Source of the DNA: Diphasiastrum complanatum
Lineage: Eukaryota; Streptophyta; Lycopodiopsida; Lycopodiales; Lycopodiaceae
DNA length: 64,000 nt
Assembly (NCBI GenBank): GCA_029204225.1
Contig: CM055093.1
Location: 45,742,338-45,806,337, forward strand
Reading direction: 5' to 3'
Within the stretch, counting starts at the first letter, position 1. Each line of letters starts with the position of its first letter. Both the position numbers and the translations under genes were made by a program. Positions 47,201-58,241 of this stretch are shown here, in pieces. Below the pieces are notes generated by a model that did no database searches, had not been told where the DNA came from, and worked only from the letters and a program-made list of their open reading frames with translations.

Positions 47201-48948
47201 CGATCCCTCATGTTTGCAGTGCATGTGGCTGTTAAAAATGCATTCATAATGCTGCTCTAATAAGCAGAAAATGATTTTGAATTATCTTATGTCTGTTTTT
47301 GTAGTCATCAACCCTCCACAATAACTCTCAACAGGCAATTGTGTGGCCCAAAGAATAACCTTGTTATTCAGGCATCAAGGAGACTGTCAAGACACATCTA
47401 TTTGATCAATTTGGGGGTTTTGTCTTGCTTCAGGATTGCAGGAATAAGCCAAGTACAGAAGATAATATTATTTTACTGCAGTAAGTGTCTCATCTAGTTT
47501 TATACTGACCTAAGGAGTCCACTATGAGGTTGCTAAGCAAGTTGGGTTATAGCAAGCAGGTGACTTGCTAGTGGTAAAACTTTTGCTAAGAGAAATATTT
47601 CATTTGATTACAAGAGTTTGACTACAAAATAAATCCAGCCAATATAAATATTTAGCAAAAAAGATCATTAGATAGTTCCCTACCAGGTGTTTGTTATTGA
47701 ATTGATGTTATTCACATAAATTGGCCTTGATTCTATTTTCCTATTTATCTTACATTCATCAGCAAATTTCTAGCTTCAAAGACCGAACGATTTCAAGTAA
47801 AACATTGACAGTCTGGTCCATAATTTGTAGTCTACCTGACTTTAGCTTCCCAAGAACCTTCCACAGAAAAACGAGGATGTTTCATGATTGATGTAGAGAA
47901 TATTTATATGGATCACTTGTCCTAGCAAGACAATGTGTTTAACGAATGGTCACCTGGTTCCAATAGCTTGTTTAGATTCTAGCATCTTTGATGGTTTGAT
48001 GTACAAAATATTTACCATGGGTGATTCGGCCTGCCAATGTTTGCTCGACAATATGCTTGATAGAAGGGTCGACCATCTTGCGAACTACAACTATCTGCCT
48101 TTACGTTACAGGTTAACATCAGCTATGTACCTAGAATAAAGGTCATGTATGATCTATAGATATCTACGTAATCAAAACACACTCAGTTATGCTGGGTCAA
48201 ATGAAGTAGATCATTTTATATGCTTTATGAAAAAGGTACTAACATAATAACAACAAAGTTAAAGTTTAAACTACGTGACAGAGGTATTAAATTGAGCAAA
48301 ATATAGAAATGGTGCTCTCAGCTTTCCACCCTAGTGCAGCAGTCGTAAGATATTTATATGATGATAGCTGGGCATAGTAATGTCTTAGCCAAATATCATC
48401 CCTGAATGCATGAATGTAGCAAAATGGTTGTCTGCCTCAGCCGTCTAGACTTCAGCAGGTCATGTAGTAACTAGGTTCCTGAATTTTGGAATACATAAAG
48501 ATTAATGAACAGGTCAAAAAGTACACAAACCTGAAAAAGTAACAGCAGCTACTAACTTTGAAAGTACTCTCTTTATAACAACTGCAGGATCGTCAGGTAA
48601 GGGAAAGTTATCCTCAGAATATTTTGAAGGAAGTACAAAAGCCATGGTCCATGGGCTCCCCTCTGATTTCTACACAAATGTCAAAGTTTGATGTGAATTA
48701 AAACTCTATATTACAAAAATATAATAACAAATTCTTCACAGAACTAAGCTCCATGAAAATAGCAACAGAAAGACAATTCCTGTATTTGGCAGTAGCTACA
48801 AACCTCATTTGAGATGGATTTTTGAGAGAAGAAAAACTTTAACCTTTTGAAACAAAACAGGAGTTGTCATTTCCATCTTTTCTTCTTTCTTCTGGTCAAT
48901 TTGAATAAGTACTGGAGTTGTCATTTTCATTTCAACTCTCTTTGTATT
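44168..48948 (-). CDS. SOUL heme-binding family protein, C-terminal exons (HBP5-type)
   Basis: CDS = complement(join(44168-44251, 44362-44471, 48531-48669, 48844-48948)), 145 residues to the stop. All three introns are GT-AG with consistent phases. In order the exons carry VEMKMTTPV and EKMEMTTPV, then WTMAFVLPSKYSEDNF, then FVTDEIVKQRERKLRLALQN, and finally YNPPFTLPFMRCNEVLLEVE. These are the ordered hallmarks of plant SOUL heme-binding proteins of the Arabidopsis HBP5 (At5g20140) type, which bind heme/tetrapyrroles and are plastid-associated. The repeated MTTPV motif is normal for this subgroup. The family usually has MRRNEV where this copy has MRCNEV. The N-terminal half (start of SOUL, and the DUF2358-like domain in some members) was not found upstream, where repeats begin at 49.8 kb. 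It is thus a partial gene or a 5'-truncated copy. Confidence 0.88.
44362..44471 (-). CDS. SOUL gene exon with VTDEIVKQRE motif
   Basis: Two bases complete an Asp codon split by the intron, followed by 36 codons ending VSVEVAQ-like SVQVAQ. The acceptor is ATAAACAG and the donor GCGCAG/GTATAG. The charged helix RERKLRLALQN is diagnostic. Confidence 0.9.
48531..48669 (-). CDS. SOUL gene exon with PSKY motif
   Basis: It gives 46 codons plus one base. The acceptor is TTGTGTAG and the donor TTCAG/GTTTGTG. It contains WTMAFVLPSKY, PLPDDPAVVIKRV and VAAVTFS, the central strand of the SOUL barrel. The following intron is about 4.06 kb and has no recognised gene inside. Confidence 0.9.
48844..48948 (-). 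CDS. SOUL gene exon with double MTTPV motif
   Basis: It is 35 codons, entered from acceptor TACATTCAG and left through donor AAG/GTTAAAG, phase 0 at both ends. It reads MKMTTPVLIQ and EKMEMTTPVLFQK. The intron to the next exon is 174 bp. Confidence 0.88.
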
Positions 48949-49096
48949 CTGAATGTACACAGGTCACAACTTAGTCTATTTCACGCTACATCAAAGATCC
49001 AAACCTTGAAAGAAAAACCACGTCGCAAGAAACTTTTGTGTCAATGCTTGTTCACGCATGCAGCCATGTGTATGTATCAGGGGAGCAAGAGAAAAC

Positions 49097-49120
49097 GGGG
49101 GGGGGGGGGGGGGAGGGGGG
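49097..49120 (+). repeat. G17-A-G6 homopolymer tract
   Basis: Seventeen Gs, one A, then six Gs lie in the intron upstream of the SOUL MTTPV exon. On the SOUL mRNA strand this is a C tract; the DNA plus strand could form a G-quadruplex. Confidence 0.95.
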
Positions 49121-49487
49121 ATGCTTAATGTGCATAATGTGCATTGCAACTCCTCTATACCAAATACTGTAAACACTAGTCCACAATCCTACGCAGAACC
49201 CGATCTGTTTCCAAGACTTTTTCGAAATCTCCGCATCATTTAGGAAAATAAAATCTCTCATTTTACTTTCAATTAAAATTATTCCATAAATGACCATGCA
49301 TAAACAAATTGAACATGCCTTGAAATTTGCAGATTGCCTGTTGCTGATGAGTAAGTCTATTTATCGTTAGCCACAATGACATACTTCTGGCCCTGCAACA
49401 TCACTGTCTGATTTGAACTTGTTATTCTTTCGGCTCGGTTTATAACTTCGTTCAGTAAGACTTTATATATTCTAGCAATGTCACAAT

Positions 49488-49560
49488 TTGGCAATGCCTT
49501 GTGTTGGAGGGTTAGGAGATCCTCTTTTCAATTCAAAGACACGGGTTCAAATCCTTGGCA
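49488..49560 (+). other. tRNA-like (possible SINE head) segment
   Basis: GGTTCAAATCC at 49544-49554 matches the pol III B-box (GGTTCGANTCC) at one base less than perfect. The bases at about 49488-49515 (TTGGCAATGCC...TTGGAGG) could be a weak A-box. No tRNA cloverleaf or SINE tail is convincing. Confidence 0.3.
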
Positions 49561-49820
49561 TAGCTCGTGAAAGCACTTGCATATGACTACCCGATCTTAT
49601 CTACACATCTAAAAGAGACCACTATGTCACCTACTACACCTAATCGACTCACTCTGCTGAATCCACAAGATGCATAATTCCCAACAACTGCATAAAATTC
49701 TTACTTGCTTTCCATGTGTAACTAGCATCGAGAATATACACTAAGATTACATCAACAAGTGGACGATCAAGGAAGGGAGATTCAATTCTGCTTCATAGTA
49801 GACATATCATACTCTCGCAT

Positions 49821-50140
49821 ATTCAACATGTCAAAGTGGTACTTGGAGAGGTGAAGAATGAGGTTTTAGAAGAGTTAACCACCACAGCCACAGTCCAGCA
49901 GCTTGAGAGTGAGATCAAGCAGCATCACATTGCGTTCAATCATGGGCGGATGTCCTCAAACAGCCACTCTAGCCTCACATATTCAACATGTCAAAGTGGT
50001 ACTTGGAGAGGTGAAGAACCGAGGTTTTAGCAGAGTTAACCACCACAGCCACAGTCCAGCAACTTGAGAGTGAGATCGAGCAGCATCACATTGACGTTCG
50101 ATCATGGGCGGATGTCCTCAAACAGCCACTCTAGCCTCAC
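49821..50140. repeat. 160-bp tandem duplication
   Basis: Two adjacent units starting ATTCAACATGTCAAAGTGG (49821 and 49981) differ at several positions and small indels. The first copy is open in frame (VVLGEVKNEVLEEL, QQLESEIKQHH); the second is frameshifted. It lies just 5' of the non-LTR 3' end and may belong to the same element. Confidence 0.85.
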
Positions 50141-50149
50141 GTTATCAAG

Positions 50150-50352
50150 TTAGAATTGATAAGTCAGAGAGTTGTCTAGTCGACCTTGTAAATGGTTGCA
50201 TTTTGCACCATTTATTCCCGGGCCATCTCTTTTCAATTTCATAGTTATAGTTTAAACTTTTGATGGCATTGATCCGTTTGGCTACCACGCATATCATGTT
50301 ATATTTTATCTTGTCTTATATGCCTTTTGCATGAAAAAGGCATTAATAAAGT

Positions 50353-50399
<47 letters not shown>
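50150..50399 (+). mobile_element. Non-LTR retrotransposon 3' end with (CT)n tail, copy 1
   Basis: It ends ATATGCCTTTTGCATG, AAAAAGG, CATTAATAAAG and then (CT)n at 50354-50399. The same 3' block and CT tail terminate the LINE at 56720-57665. The CT tail joins directly to the coding sequence of the minus-strand gypsy at 50400, as expected for a target-primed insertion. The 5' limit is uncertain. Confidence 0.6.
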
Positions 50400-50402
<3 letters not shown>

Positions 50403-50985
50403 GGCATTTACCTTCGAATCCTTAGGGATTTTAAGATACACCCAGGTTCCGACCTCAATATCCCGAGGTGAACGACCGCGGTTAGCATAAAACTGAGCTC
50501 TATCCTGAGCGGTTTTCATGCTTTCCTTGGCCACTAGCAGCATTTCTTGCATATCTTGCAGGAAATCTACTGCAGCTTGCGCCTTGAGACCTTTGAGTCC
50601 GACCGAAACTGGAGAACGTGGCTGAAAGCCTTACATTAGCATAAAAGGACTGAATCCGGTGGCAGAATGCTTAGCACTATTGTGCGCGAACTCAACCAAA
50701 GGGAGATACTTTTCCCAATCAGACTGTCGGTGAGAAACATATGCTCTAAGCATATCTTCCAACGCCTGGTTGACACGTTCTGTCTGCCCATCAGATTTTG
50801 GGTGATCCGAAGAACTAAGACTAAGGGTTGTTTCAAGTTTTTCGAAAACTGCTTGCCAGAACTTGCCAGTGAACTTGGAGTCACGATCACTAACAATATC
50901 ATTCGACAAACCATACAATCTGAACAACTTTTCAACGGATTACTTGGCGCGGTAGCCGCCCTGAGCTTCTGCACGAATTTTTTTT
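50400..50985 (-). pseudogene. Ty3/gypsy integrase remnant (minus strand)
   Basis: The minus frame reads EKLFRLYGLSNDIVSDRDSK, FWQAVFEKL, SSSDHPKSDGQTERVNQALE, VEFAHNSAKHSATGFSPFML and then, after a frame change, QDRAQFYANRGR and VGTWVYLKIPKDSKV. The spacing of Asp and Glu matches the gypsy integrase D-D-E core. The C-terminal end is cut at 50400 by the CT-tailed insertion, and the 5' side joins a protease remnant. Confidence 0.85.
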
Positions 50986-52206
50986 TTTATAAAGTTATGT
51001 GTGGAACCATCATCAAAAAGAACAGTCATAGCTTGGTGTCCTACGATTCCATTCATATGATGAGATCGTGGGGGCCAAAAACAGCTGTATTAAAACAACA
51101 ATTCTTGCAACTAGTGCCATCCTTAAAGGATAAATCAACAAAAGAAATACTAGAATTACCTGGCGCCTTAAAAGTTTTCGGTTGCCCGCCAGATTTCTTT
51201 TGCCTTTTCTTTGGGCAATCTTTTGAAAGATGCCCCTTCTCCATGCAGGAAAAGCACAACCCGCCGGTTCTCGCCTTATCGTAGTCTGCGCGATCCAATT
51301 TGACGCGCTTTTTCCCGCCTTGGGAACCGGTGTTCGCCGTCTTGTCTCTGTCCCGCTTCTTGAAAGATTCCTTTTCTTTCTGCTTAGCCTTGGGCAAAGT
51401 TTGCTCCTTGCGAGAGGCAAAATGGGCGTCATCGAAGATTTCCGCAAAGCGAACCGCATCTTCGATTGTCTGCGGTTGGTTACGCCGCACTTCTAGCTGA
51501 AATTCTTTTGGAAGCCTCAAGATAAAATGTAACTTCAACAGGATAGGATCGATTTGCGAAGCAAATCGGGGGAAAATTGGAATTCCTGAATATAGGCATC
51601 TAACAGCCTAGTACCCATCTGCACAGTGGCGAAACGCCGCCAATGCTCGAAACCATCCAACACCGGAAGAAAAGCCGTATTAAAGGCTTCTTGAAAGGCA
51701 TCCCATGTATAAGGGGCAGTAGCCCTCTCTTTCAGATCCTGCCACCATGTAAACGCCTTTCTGCGTAAGAACATGAGAGCAGAAGCGATCTTCGTACTGT
51801 CAGGCACATCGTGCATGGAAAAATGACTATTCCATCGATCTAGCCATGACCATACCACATCGGGAAGCCGGTCTTTCTTTTCACCCGAAAAGAATTCCGG
51901 ATTAAACATTGGATATACGCCAACGGACCGTGAGTGCGTTGAAGAACGCCACTCTTGCTCGGCCGCGGCATGTTTGGCTTGCATTTCTAAAATTTGGTTT
52001 TGCAGCAAATTTAGGGCCTGTACAAGCTGGTTAGTGTCTGCATCAGGAGGAGGAGGTGGTGAAGACGGTCCTTCACCCGAGGGCATAGCAGGGTCATGGC
52101 GCTCTAAGGAAGGAAGCAAAGAAAAAACTGTAAGGGCTTCGCAACAAAAGGACTTAGAGAACTTGAGAGCACTCTCAAGGAGACTAAGCCACAATAAGCA
52201 CCTCAA
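50986..52206 (-). pseudogene. Ty3/gypsy gag and protease start (minus strand)
   Basis: Gag starts at 52206 or nearby: LVQALNLLQNQILEMQAKHA, then KAFTWWQDLKERATAPYTWD, and a frameshift near 51537. The second frame carries RNQPQTIEDAVRFAEI and the zinc knuckle CFSCMEKGHLSKDC (CX2CX4HX4C). The protease motif TVLFDDGSTHNFI lies at about 51026-50988. It is followed by an A-run and then integrase, so RT, RNase H and the integrase zinc-binding part are deleted. Confidence 0.85.
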
Positions 52207-53564
52207 TTATGCCTTTACCCCCCATCCCACTTCTTTTCCTTCCAAAAAAGCCTTACTGGGTGGCGGGTCTTATGGTCGCCACCTAGCAAGCACATGGGCT
52301 CCTAACACAAGTGGTATCCCCTTATGGGGTCCACCTACCCTCAAATCACATGGCCACCACCCTCCCTACGCCACCTCACCCAAGGGTCACTTGGGTTACG
52401 TCCCCACCCACCTTTTGGTTCACCGCCTTGTCCTCATGGCCTTATGGCCCAAGGATACACCTAAATCTCCTCTAAGGCTTGTCCTTAGACTAAGGAGAAG
52501 GTGCTGGTACAACCGTACGTTCATGAGGAGGTGGAGGAAAAAACTTCAAATTTCCTCCCAAAAGGTGAAGAAGATGGAGGATTTACCAATTTTTTTGTAA
52601 GTGCAGGTGGAAGATTACAAGGAGGTGGATTAAGCTCAACAAAGAGGCTAGGAAAGACAAGAAGAAGGGCACACAGGTCTGTACTTGCAGCAGGTACAGC
52701 CTGCAAGTACAGCTGTACTTTTATTTTATTTCCCTCCCCTCTCTTAAAAATTTGTATGACAAAGCTATGGTTTAAAATAGCTTTATGTTTTTCAAGCTTA
52801 TAAAACAAGCTTTTAAACTCAAAGTTTAGTTTTAAAACTTTGAAACAAACTTTGAAAGATTAACTTATAAACTTTAACATGTACTTTTAAAGTACACAAA
52901 AGTTTAATAGGTTAAAGCTTACAAAGTTTAATAGTCAAGGTTTTGAAAGCTGATAAAACTTTGAGCAGGCAGTCCTGTGTGTATAGAAAGGTTCTCTTTT
53001 AGCTTTGGCTTTTGCAAGCTAACATCACATCATAAGTACTTTATTAAAAGTACAACTAAGATGTAATAAAAAGATTGTTAATTCCTCTCCTTCAGCAGCT
53101 AACCATTTGCTGGCTGCGGCTCCCTGCAGCGTGCGGCTGCCTGTCCGCTTTAGAACCAAAAAATTGTCAAAAGCCGTACGGCCATGCGCGCGCAGGCGCG
53201 CAGATGCCCGGCGAAATTTTTTTTTTTTTCAAATTTTTTTTAGCATTATACAAAACTCTAAATGCAAAAAAAAATTTCGACTTCCAAGTCCCAAAATAAG
53301 GCCAGAAAACAAAATCGATTTTTGAAGTTTTTAAAACCGTAAAAAAATTCAAAAAAAACCGACTACTACTACCACAGCTAGCAAAGGTCGTTTGTTTTCA
53401 ATCAAAATGACCTCGGATTGAGACGAACCAAAAAGCAAAGTTGTTCAGATCGATTCAACGAAATCAACTAAGCCTTTAGAAACATCAGCTAAAAGCTTAA
53501 ACCAACCAAAAACGTAAGTTAGAGTGATTGCACCTTATTCACAATGATTGGTGGCTCTGATACC

Positions 53565-53800
53565 AACTGTTAAAATCCCCATCGTCGCACCGATCATTGC
53601 TAAAGCACAAACAGGTGACGAACACTACGTTACCACCCAACCATAGAGGTACTACCACCTCACCCCCGTGCACTGGAGCTACAGACCACCATCAAGCAAG
53701 CTCGGATCTCATGTAAGCCATGGTGTCCCATACCACCATGCCTTACCCTCGACCCTCGCCTACCTACATCCTGAGGCCTAGATACTCATCCTGACCTGAC
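53565..53800 (-). mobile_element. Primer site and start of 5' LTR of the minus-strand gypsy
   Basis: On the minus strand TTGGTATCAGAGCCACC (about 53550-53566) follows an LTR end reading GGGGATTTTAACA. This matches an initiator-Met primer site beside the LTR (plus start TGTTAAAATCCCC at 53568). The outer LTR end was not fixed; copia sequence takes over by about 54.1 kb. Between 52207 and 53550 is the gypsy leader, without genes. Confidence 0.6.
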
Positions 53801-54133
53801 CACCAGTGGAAGAGCTCTTCATTCACCCAGAGAGAATGAATGCCAATCATGGAGCCCATTGTCTCGCGTTGCTTCACGCTCTTGTACTCATCCTTCATTC
53901 AATCAGAGTGCAAGTTTCTAGTCACCACTACTGCTTTGTTCTATTGTGCATAGCTACTGTTTTATTCATCTTGTTTTTGCTGGTAACTGTGGCACTTCCG
54001 ATCCACGCACCATCCGTTTCTCAACTTCCGCTGATATACTACCATTATCTATCCGATATCAGAGCATCTGTTTCTACCAGAGCTCCTTTGATCCGATATC
54101 ATTCAATATTCTCTGATCCCACCGATTTCCAAC

Positions 54134-56719
54134 ATGGTATCAGAGATCATTTCTGATAACCTACCGATTCCGACATGGTATCAAAGCAGGTCGTTCAGTA
54201 ATCTGCATTTCTGTTGCAAGTTATCAGTCTTGTTTCTACCAAGACATCATCTCAGCAAGTGTGCAGCCAACAGTATTACGATATCATTGTTTCTACCAAC
54301 GATCTCTCTCTACACCAGAATGGATCCATCTTCTAGTTCATCTCTGATTGAGAAACTTGACGGAGAGAACTACCATCTCTGGAAGTTCAAGATGAAAGTA
54401 GTTCTACTTGCCAAAGAACTGTGGGACATCGTTGATGGGACTGAGGTCAAACCGGAGGTTGATGCAGTCAACATCACCAAATGGAGACAGAGGGATGGCA
54501 AGGCATTTGCCTTGATCACTCTCAATATCAAAGACTCTCAGATCAGGCACATACGTGCTGCTCAAACCGCTAAGGATGCATGGGACATCCTAGCAACTCT
54601 CTATGACATCAGAGATGTCACTTCCAAACTCCATTTGAGGAAGAAATTCTTCACTCTCAGAATGTCTGATGCAGATAGTGTTTTGAGCCATCTCGACATT
54701 TTCAAGAACCTTATGGAGCAGATGACTGCAACGAGATCAGTCATTGAAGATTCAGATGCAGTAATGACTCTATTATCGAGTCTCCCTGATGCCTATGAAT
54801 TTTGGGTTATGGCTATTTCAACCCAGCAGCATCTCACTCTATCAAGAGTAATCTCGACGCTACTACAAGAGGAGATCACAAAGAATGCTTCCTCCTCCGA
54901 CTCAAGATCCGATCCACAAGCTCTATACACAAAGAAAAATCAGAAGTTTAGATCCAAGAGATCTACAAAGTCAGACTACACTGACAAGAGGAGCAATATG
55001 CAGCAGCCTGTATCAAACACACCATCAACTTCAGGATCTTCATCATTCCAGCCAATGCAGAAACTATTCTGCAAATACTGTAAGAGGACTGACCATCTCA
55101 TCATGGACTGCTGAACTTTTAAGTACAACAACGAGAAGAAGAAGCAATTCCAACAACAAGCCAATGCTGCTTCAGCCAGTCACTTGATCCAGGAACAAGA
55201 GGAAGATGAAGCAGCCTTCATGACCAAGGTTGGAGAGCAACAAGATATCGACTCCTGGTATTTGGACTCCGGAGCAACTCAACACATGACTCACCATCGA
55301 GACTGGTTCCAGGACTACAAGTCATTCACCCATTCAAGAGTTGTGCAACTTGGAGACAACTCATCTCATTCTATCGAAGGTGAAGGAACAATCAAAGTCG
55401 AGCTCCAAAAAGGTGATGTCCAACATTCTTCATGTTCCTAACCTTACCAAGAATTCGCTTTCGATAAGCAGAATCATTGATTCTGGTCGGAGGGTCGAAT
55501 TCGATACAGAGGATGGGCTGCACCATACTTAACAAGTCTAGGAAAGTTTTAGCTTTCGGTAGACGATGTGGCTATCTTCACAAGCTTAGTCACTGCTATT
55601 CGACAAATAGCCAAGCTCTTCATACATCTGCTTCTAAATCGACTGATATGCTTTGGCATTTCAGATTAGGCCATCTAAATTTCAATAGTATTCAACAAAT
55701 GTCTACTCAGAGCAAGATCTTCCTTCTATTAGCAAACCGACTTCTCCTTGTGAAAGCTTTATTATTAGCAAGCATGCTATATTATTAGCAAACTGACATT
55801 TGTGGCCCAATGCAGACTGTTTTGACAGGGGGAGTTGTTTAGTTTCTAGCTTTTATTGATGATTTCTCTTGACGAACTGTCACCTATTTCTTGAAGAACA
55901 AATCCAAAGCTTTCAAGTTCTTCAAATAGTTCAAGGTGTATGCTGAAATCAGACCCAGAGAAAGATCAAAGCTCTACATACTGATGGAGGGGGAGAATTC
56001 ATCTCCACCGAATTCAAGGACTTTTGCAAGGCCAATGGAATACATCAACAATACACAGCCAACTACTCACCTCAGTCCAAAGGTGTAGCCGAGAGGAAGA
56101 ATCGGACACTCATCGAAAGTGCCAAGAGCATGCTGGCCCATGCCTCTCTTCTAAAGAAATTTTGGGCAGAAGCTGTTACTACAGCTGCCTATCTACAAAA
56201 TCGATCCATCACTAAGCCCCTGAATGGCAAAACACCTTATGAGGTGTGGACAGGATCAAAGCCATCACTCAAGCATATTCGAGTGTTTGGATGCATTGCT
56301 TACTCTCAGATCCCTGAAGATCTAAGAAAGAAGCTGGACGACACCAGCAGAAAGTCGATCTTCATCGGCTATTCCCTAGACCGCCCCACAACCTGGACAC
56401 TCAGAAATCGTTCACCAGTAGAGACATCATTTTCGTGGAACACAAGTTCTTCGACCACAAGGGAAAAGCTCCATCGACTTCCAATCCCAGAGTCAACAAC
56501 TTCGAACTCGGGACTGGATCACAAGCTCGACACTGAACCTCGACAAGTCAAACCACATCAGAGGATCGAAGTTCAACCCAGAAGATCGATCCGATCTAGA
56601 CGGCCTCCATCCCGATTTATGGATGATCCAGCCTGCTACTTTGTGCAGGAACCAACCACTGTTTCTGAGGCAATTTCGACACCTGATGCTGACCAGTGGA
56701 AAGCTGCAATGGACACTAT
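54134..56719 (+). pseudogene. Ty1/copia gag-to-RT-start, plus strand
   Basis: Two primer-site-like TGGTATCA(G/A)AG sequences (about 54135 and 54176) precede ATG 54320. Gag reads LIEKLDGENYHLWKFKMKVV, WDIVDGTEV and AFALITLNIKDSQIRHI. The knuckle CKYCKRTDHLIMDC is followed by a stop. Then protease WYLDSGATQHMTHHRDWF, LWHFRLGHLNFNSIQQM, and a decayed integrase follow. A clean late-integrase frame has TTAAYLQNRSI, KTPYEVWTGSKPSLKHIRVF and IFIGY. It ends in PDADQWKAAMDT, the RT start, where the LINE cuts in. It is the best copy of the copia family also found at 22790-25246 and 40401. Confidence 0.88.
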
Positions 56720-57605
56720 CTCGATCGTACTTGGAGGCGACAGCTTGGGGTTAAACCCGACTATTATTGGACTCATTTTATTGAGCTTGACATAGCCGGG
56801 TTTCCAATTTTGCCACACTATTTGGACTTGGGATTATCACACAGCCTGAAATTTACATTGGGACAACTCCGTGTATCATCACATCAGTTGGCTATTGAGA
56901 CTGGGAGATTCCAGGGTACTCCGAGAGAGGAGCGGATTTGTCAGTTATGCTCGTTGGATGAGGTGGAGTCAGAGGAGCACTTTATCTTTAGGTGCCCGAT
57001 GTATTATGAGATCAGAGGGAGATACCACTGTTTGTTTCGTGACATGCCTGTCACCCTACGATCCCTCCTAGCCTATGACGACTCCGGATGCGCTGCACTC
57101 ATGATATGAGAGATGTTTATACTGCGACAGGCCTTGTGTCAAACAGCCCAGCAGAGTCATGTTTCTCAACCTCAGATCACTTCTTTCTTCTCCAGGAGGA
57201 GAGGACGACACCTAGTATTTGATGACGATGATGATGATGACGACTTACCTGCCCACAAAGATCAGAGACAATGTCCCACTCATACTCATGTTGCAGCATG
57301 AGCTACTCAACCTATCACGAGGAGACTTCGTAAACTAGATGACGTCAGCGACCACCAGCGGTCCCTCATGCTGCAGCTCGTATTACATCCTTTTATAGCA
57401 TCAGCAGGACAGGATTGGATGATAGTGTCATACCTTATTCATGACATTTAGTAGTATACATCACATCTATTTCAGTTCATAGCTTTTAGATTTGTTATTT
57501 CTGTTATCGTTTTGGAGACGTTTCATATGCTCCCATTGTTACCACATACTTGACATGTACCTATATGCCTTTTGGCATGGAAAAGACATTAATAAAGCTT
57601 TCTTT

Positions 57606-57665
<60 letters not shown>
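56720..57665 (+). mobile_element. 5'-truncated LINE with (CT)n tail, copy 2
   Basis: The ORF to 57109 reads KFTLGQLRVSSHQLAIETGR, PREERICQLC and EEHFIFRCPMYYEIRG: the C-terminal CX2C...HX4C zinc region of a non-LTR retrotransposon ORF2. About 450 bp of 3' UTR follow (with an Asp-rich GATGATGAC run near 57220), then TATGCCTTTTGGCATGG, AAAAGACATTAATAAAG and (CT)n at 57610-57665. It starts within the copia RT, so it is 5'-truncated as usual for LINEs. No clear target duplication was found. Confidence 0.75.
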
Positions 57666-57671
<6 letters not shown>

Positions 57672-58241
57672 TACTCCAGCAAGGATGTAGATCCTACATC
57701 CCACGCTAGCTACCATCTTTTGACTGCCGTTGCTCTTGACCTTCCATCACTAGGCCCTGAGCTGATTGCTGCCAGCTGTCAGCTAAAAGTGATCTAAATC
57801 GATGCTAGTTTGTGTAGTGTTCAACATCACCTTAGCTATCATAGAATAAGCATCTTCCAGCGGGCCTGAGACACTAGCAAAATAATCATCCGCCTGCGGA
57901 CCTGAGTAGAAAGCAATTGTACTCCGTGGTATCTGGCCCAGAAAGTGCAGCAGCTGATTGCATTTGAAAAGCAAGCAAGTTGTTCTCCTATCAACAAGGT
58001 CCATTGGAGTCTAAAACCAAAAAAGTCATTGGAGCTATTCCATGGCAGGTCCACAGGAGCCTAAATCATCAAGAACAGCCACAGCTATTCCATTGCACCA
58101 TTGCAGTTCCTTGTTATTGCCCAAAAATCAGCAATTTGCATGCTCTGTACTGCTTCCAAAAATGAACGATTTGCATGCCCCCAAAAATTAGGAATTCTCA
58201 TGCTCTTTACTGCTATTTAAAATCAAGAATTTGCATGCTTC

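Noticed and set aside
44760-48500. Extra minus-strand exon-like pieces (44766-44828, 45797-45858, 46498-46547, 46750-46930)
   Set aside because: Each is open and has splice-like borders, but the SOUL protein is continuous without them and their phases do not fit; they lie inside the 4.06-kb intron.
48847-49128. Plus-strand ORF at 48847-49128
   Set aside because: It runs antisense over a SOUL exon and a G-run and has no family resemblance.
49357-49540. Minus-strand open stretch with LLNEVINRAERITSSNQ
   Set aside because: About 55 codons without a start, a recognised family or a splice link to the SOUL exons; kept only as a note.
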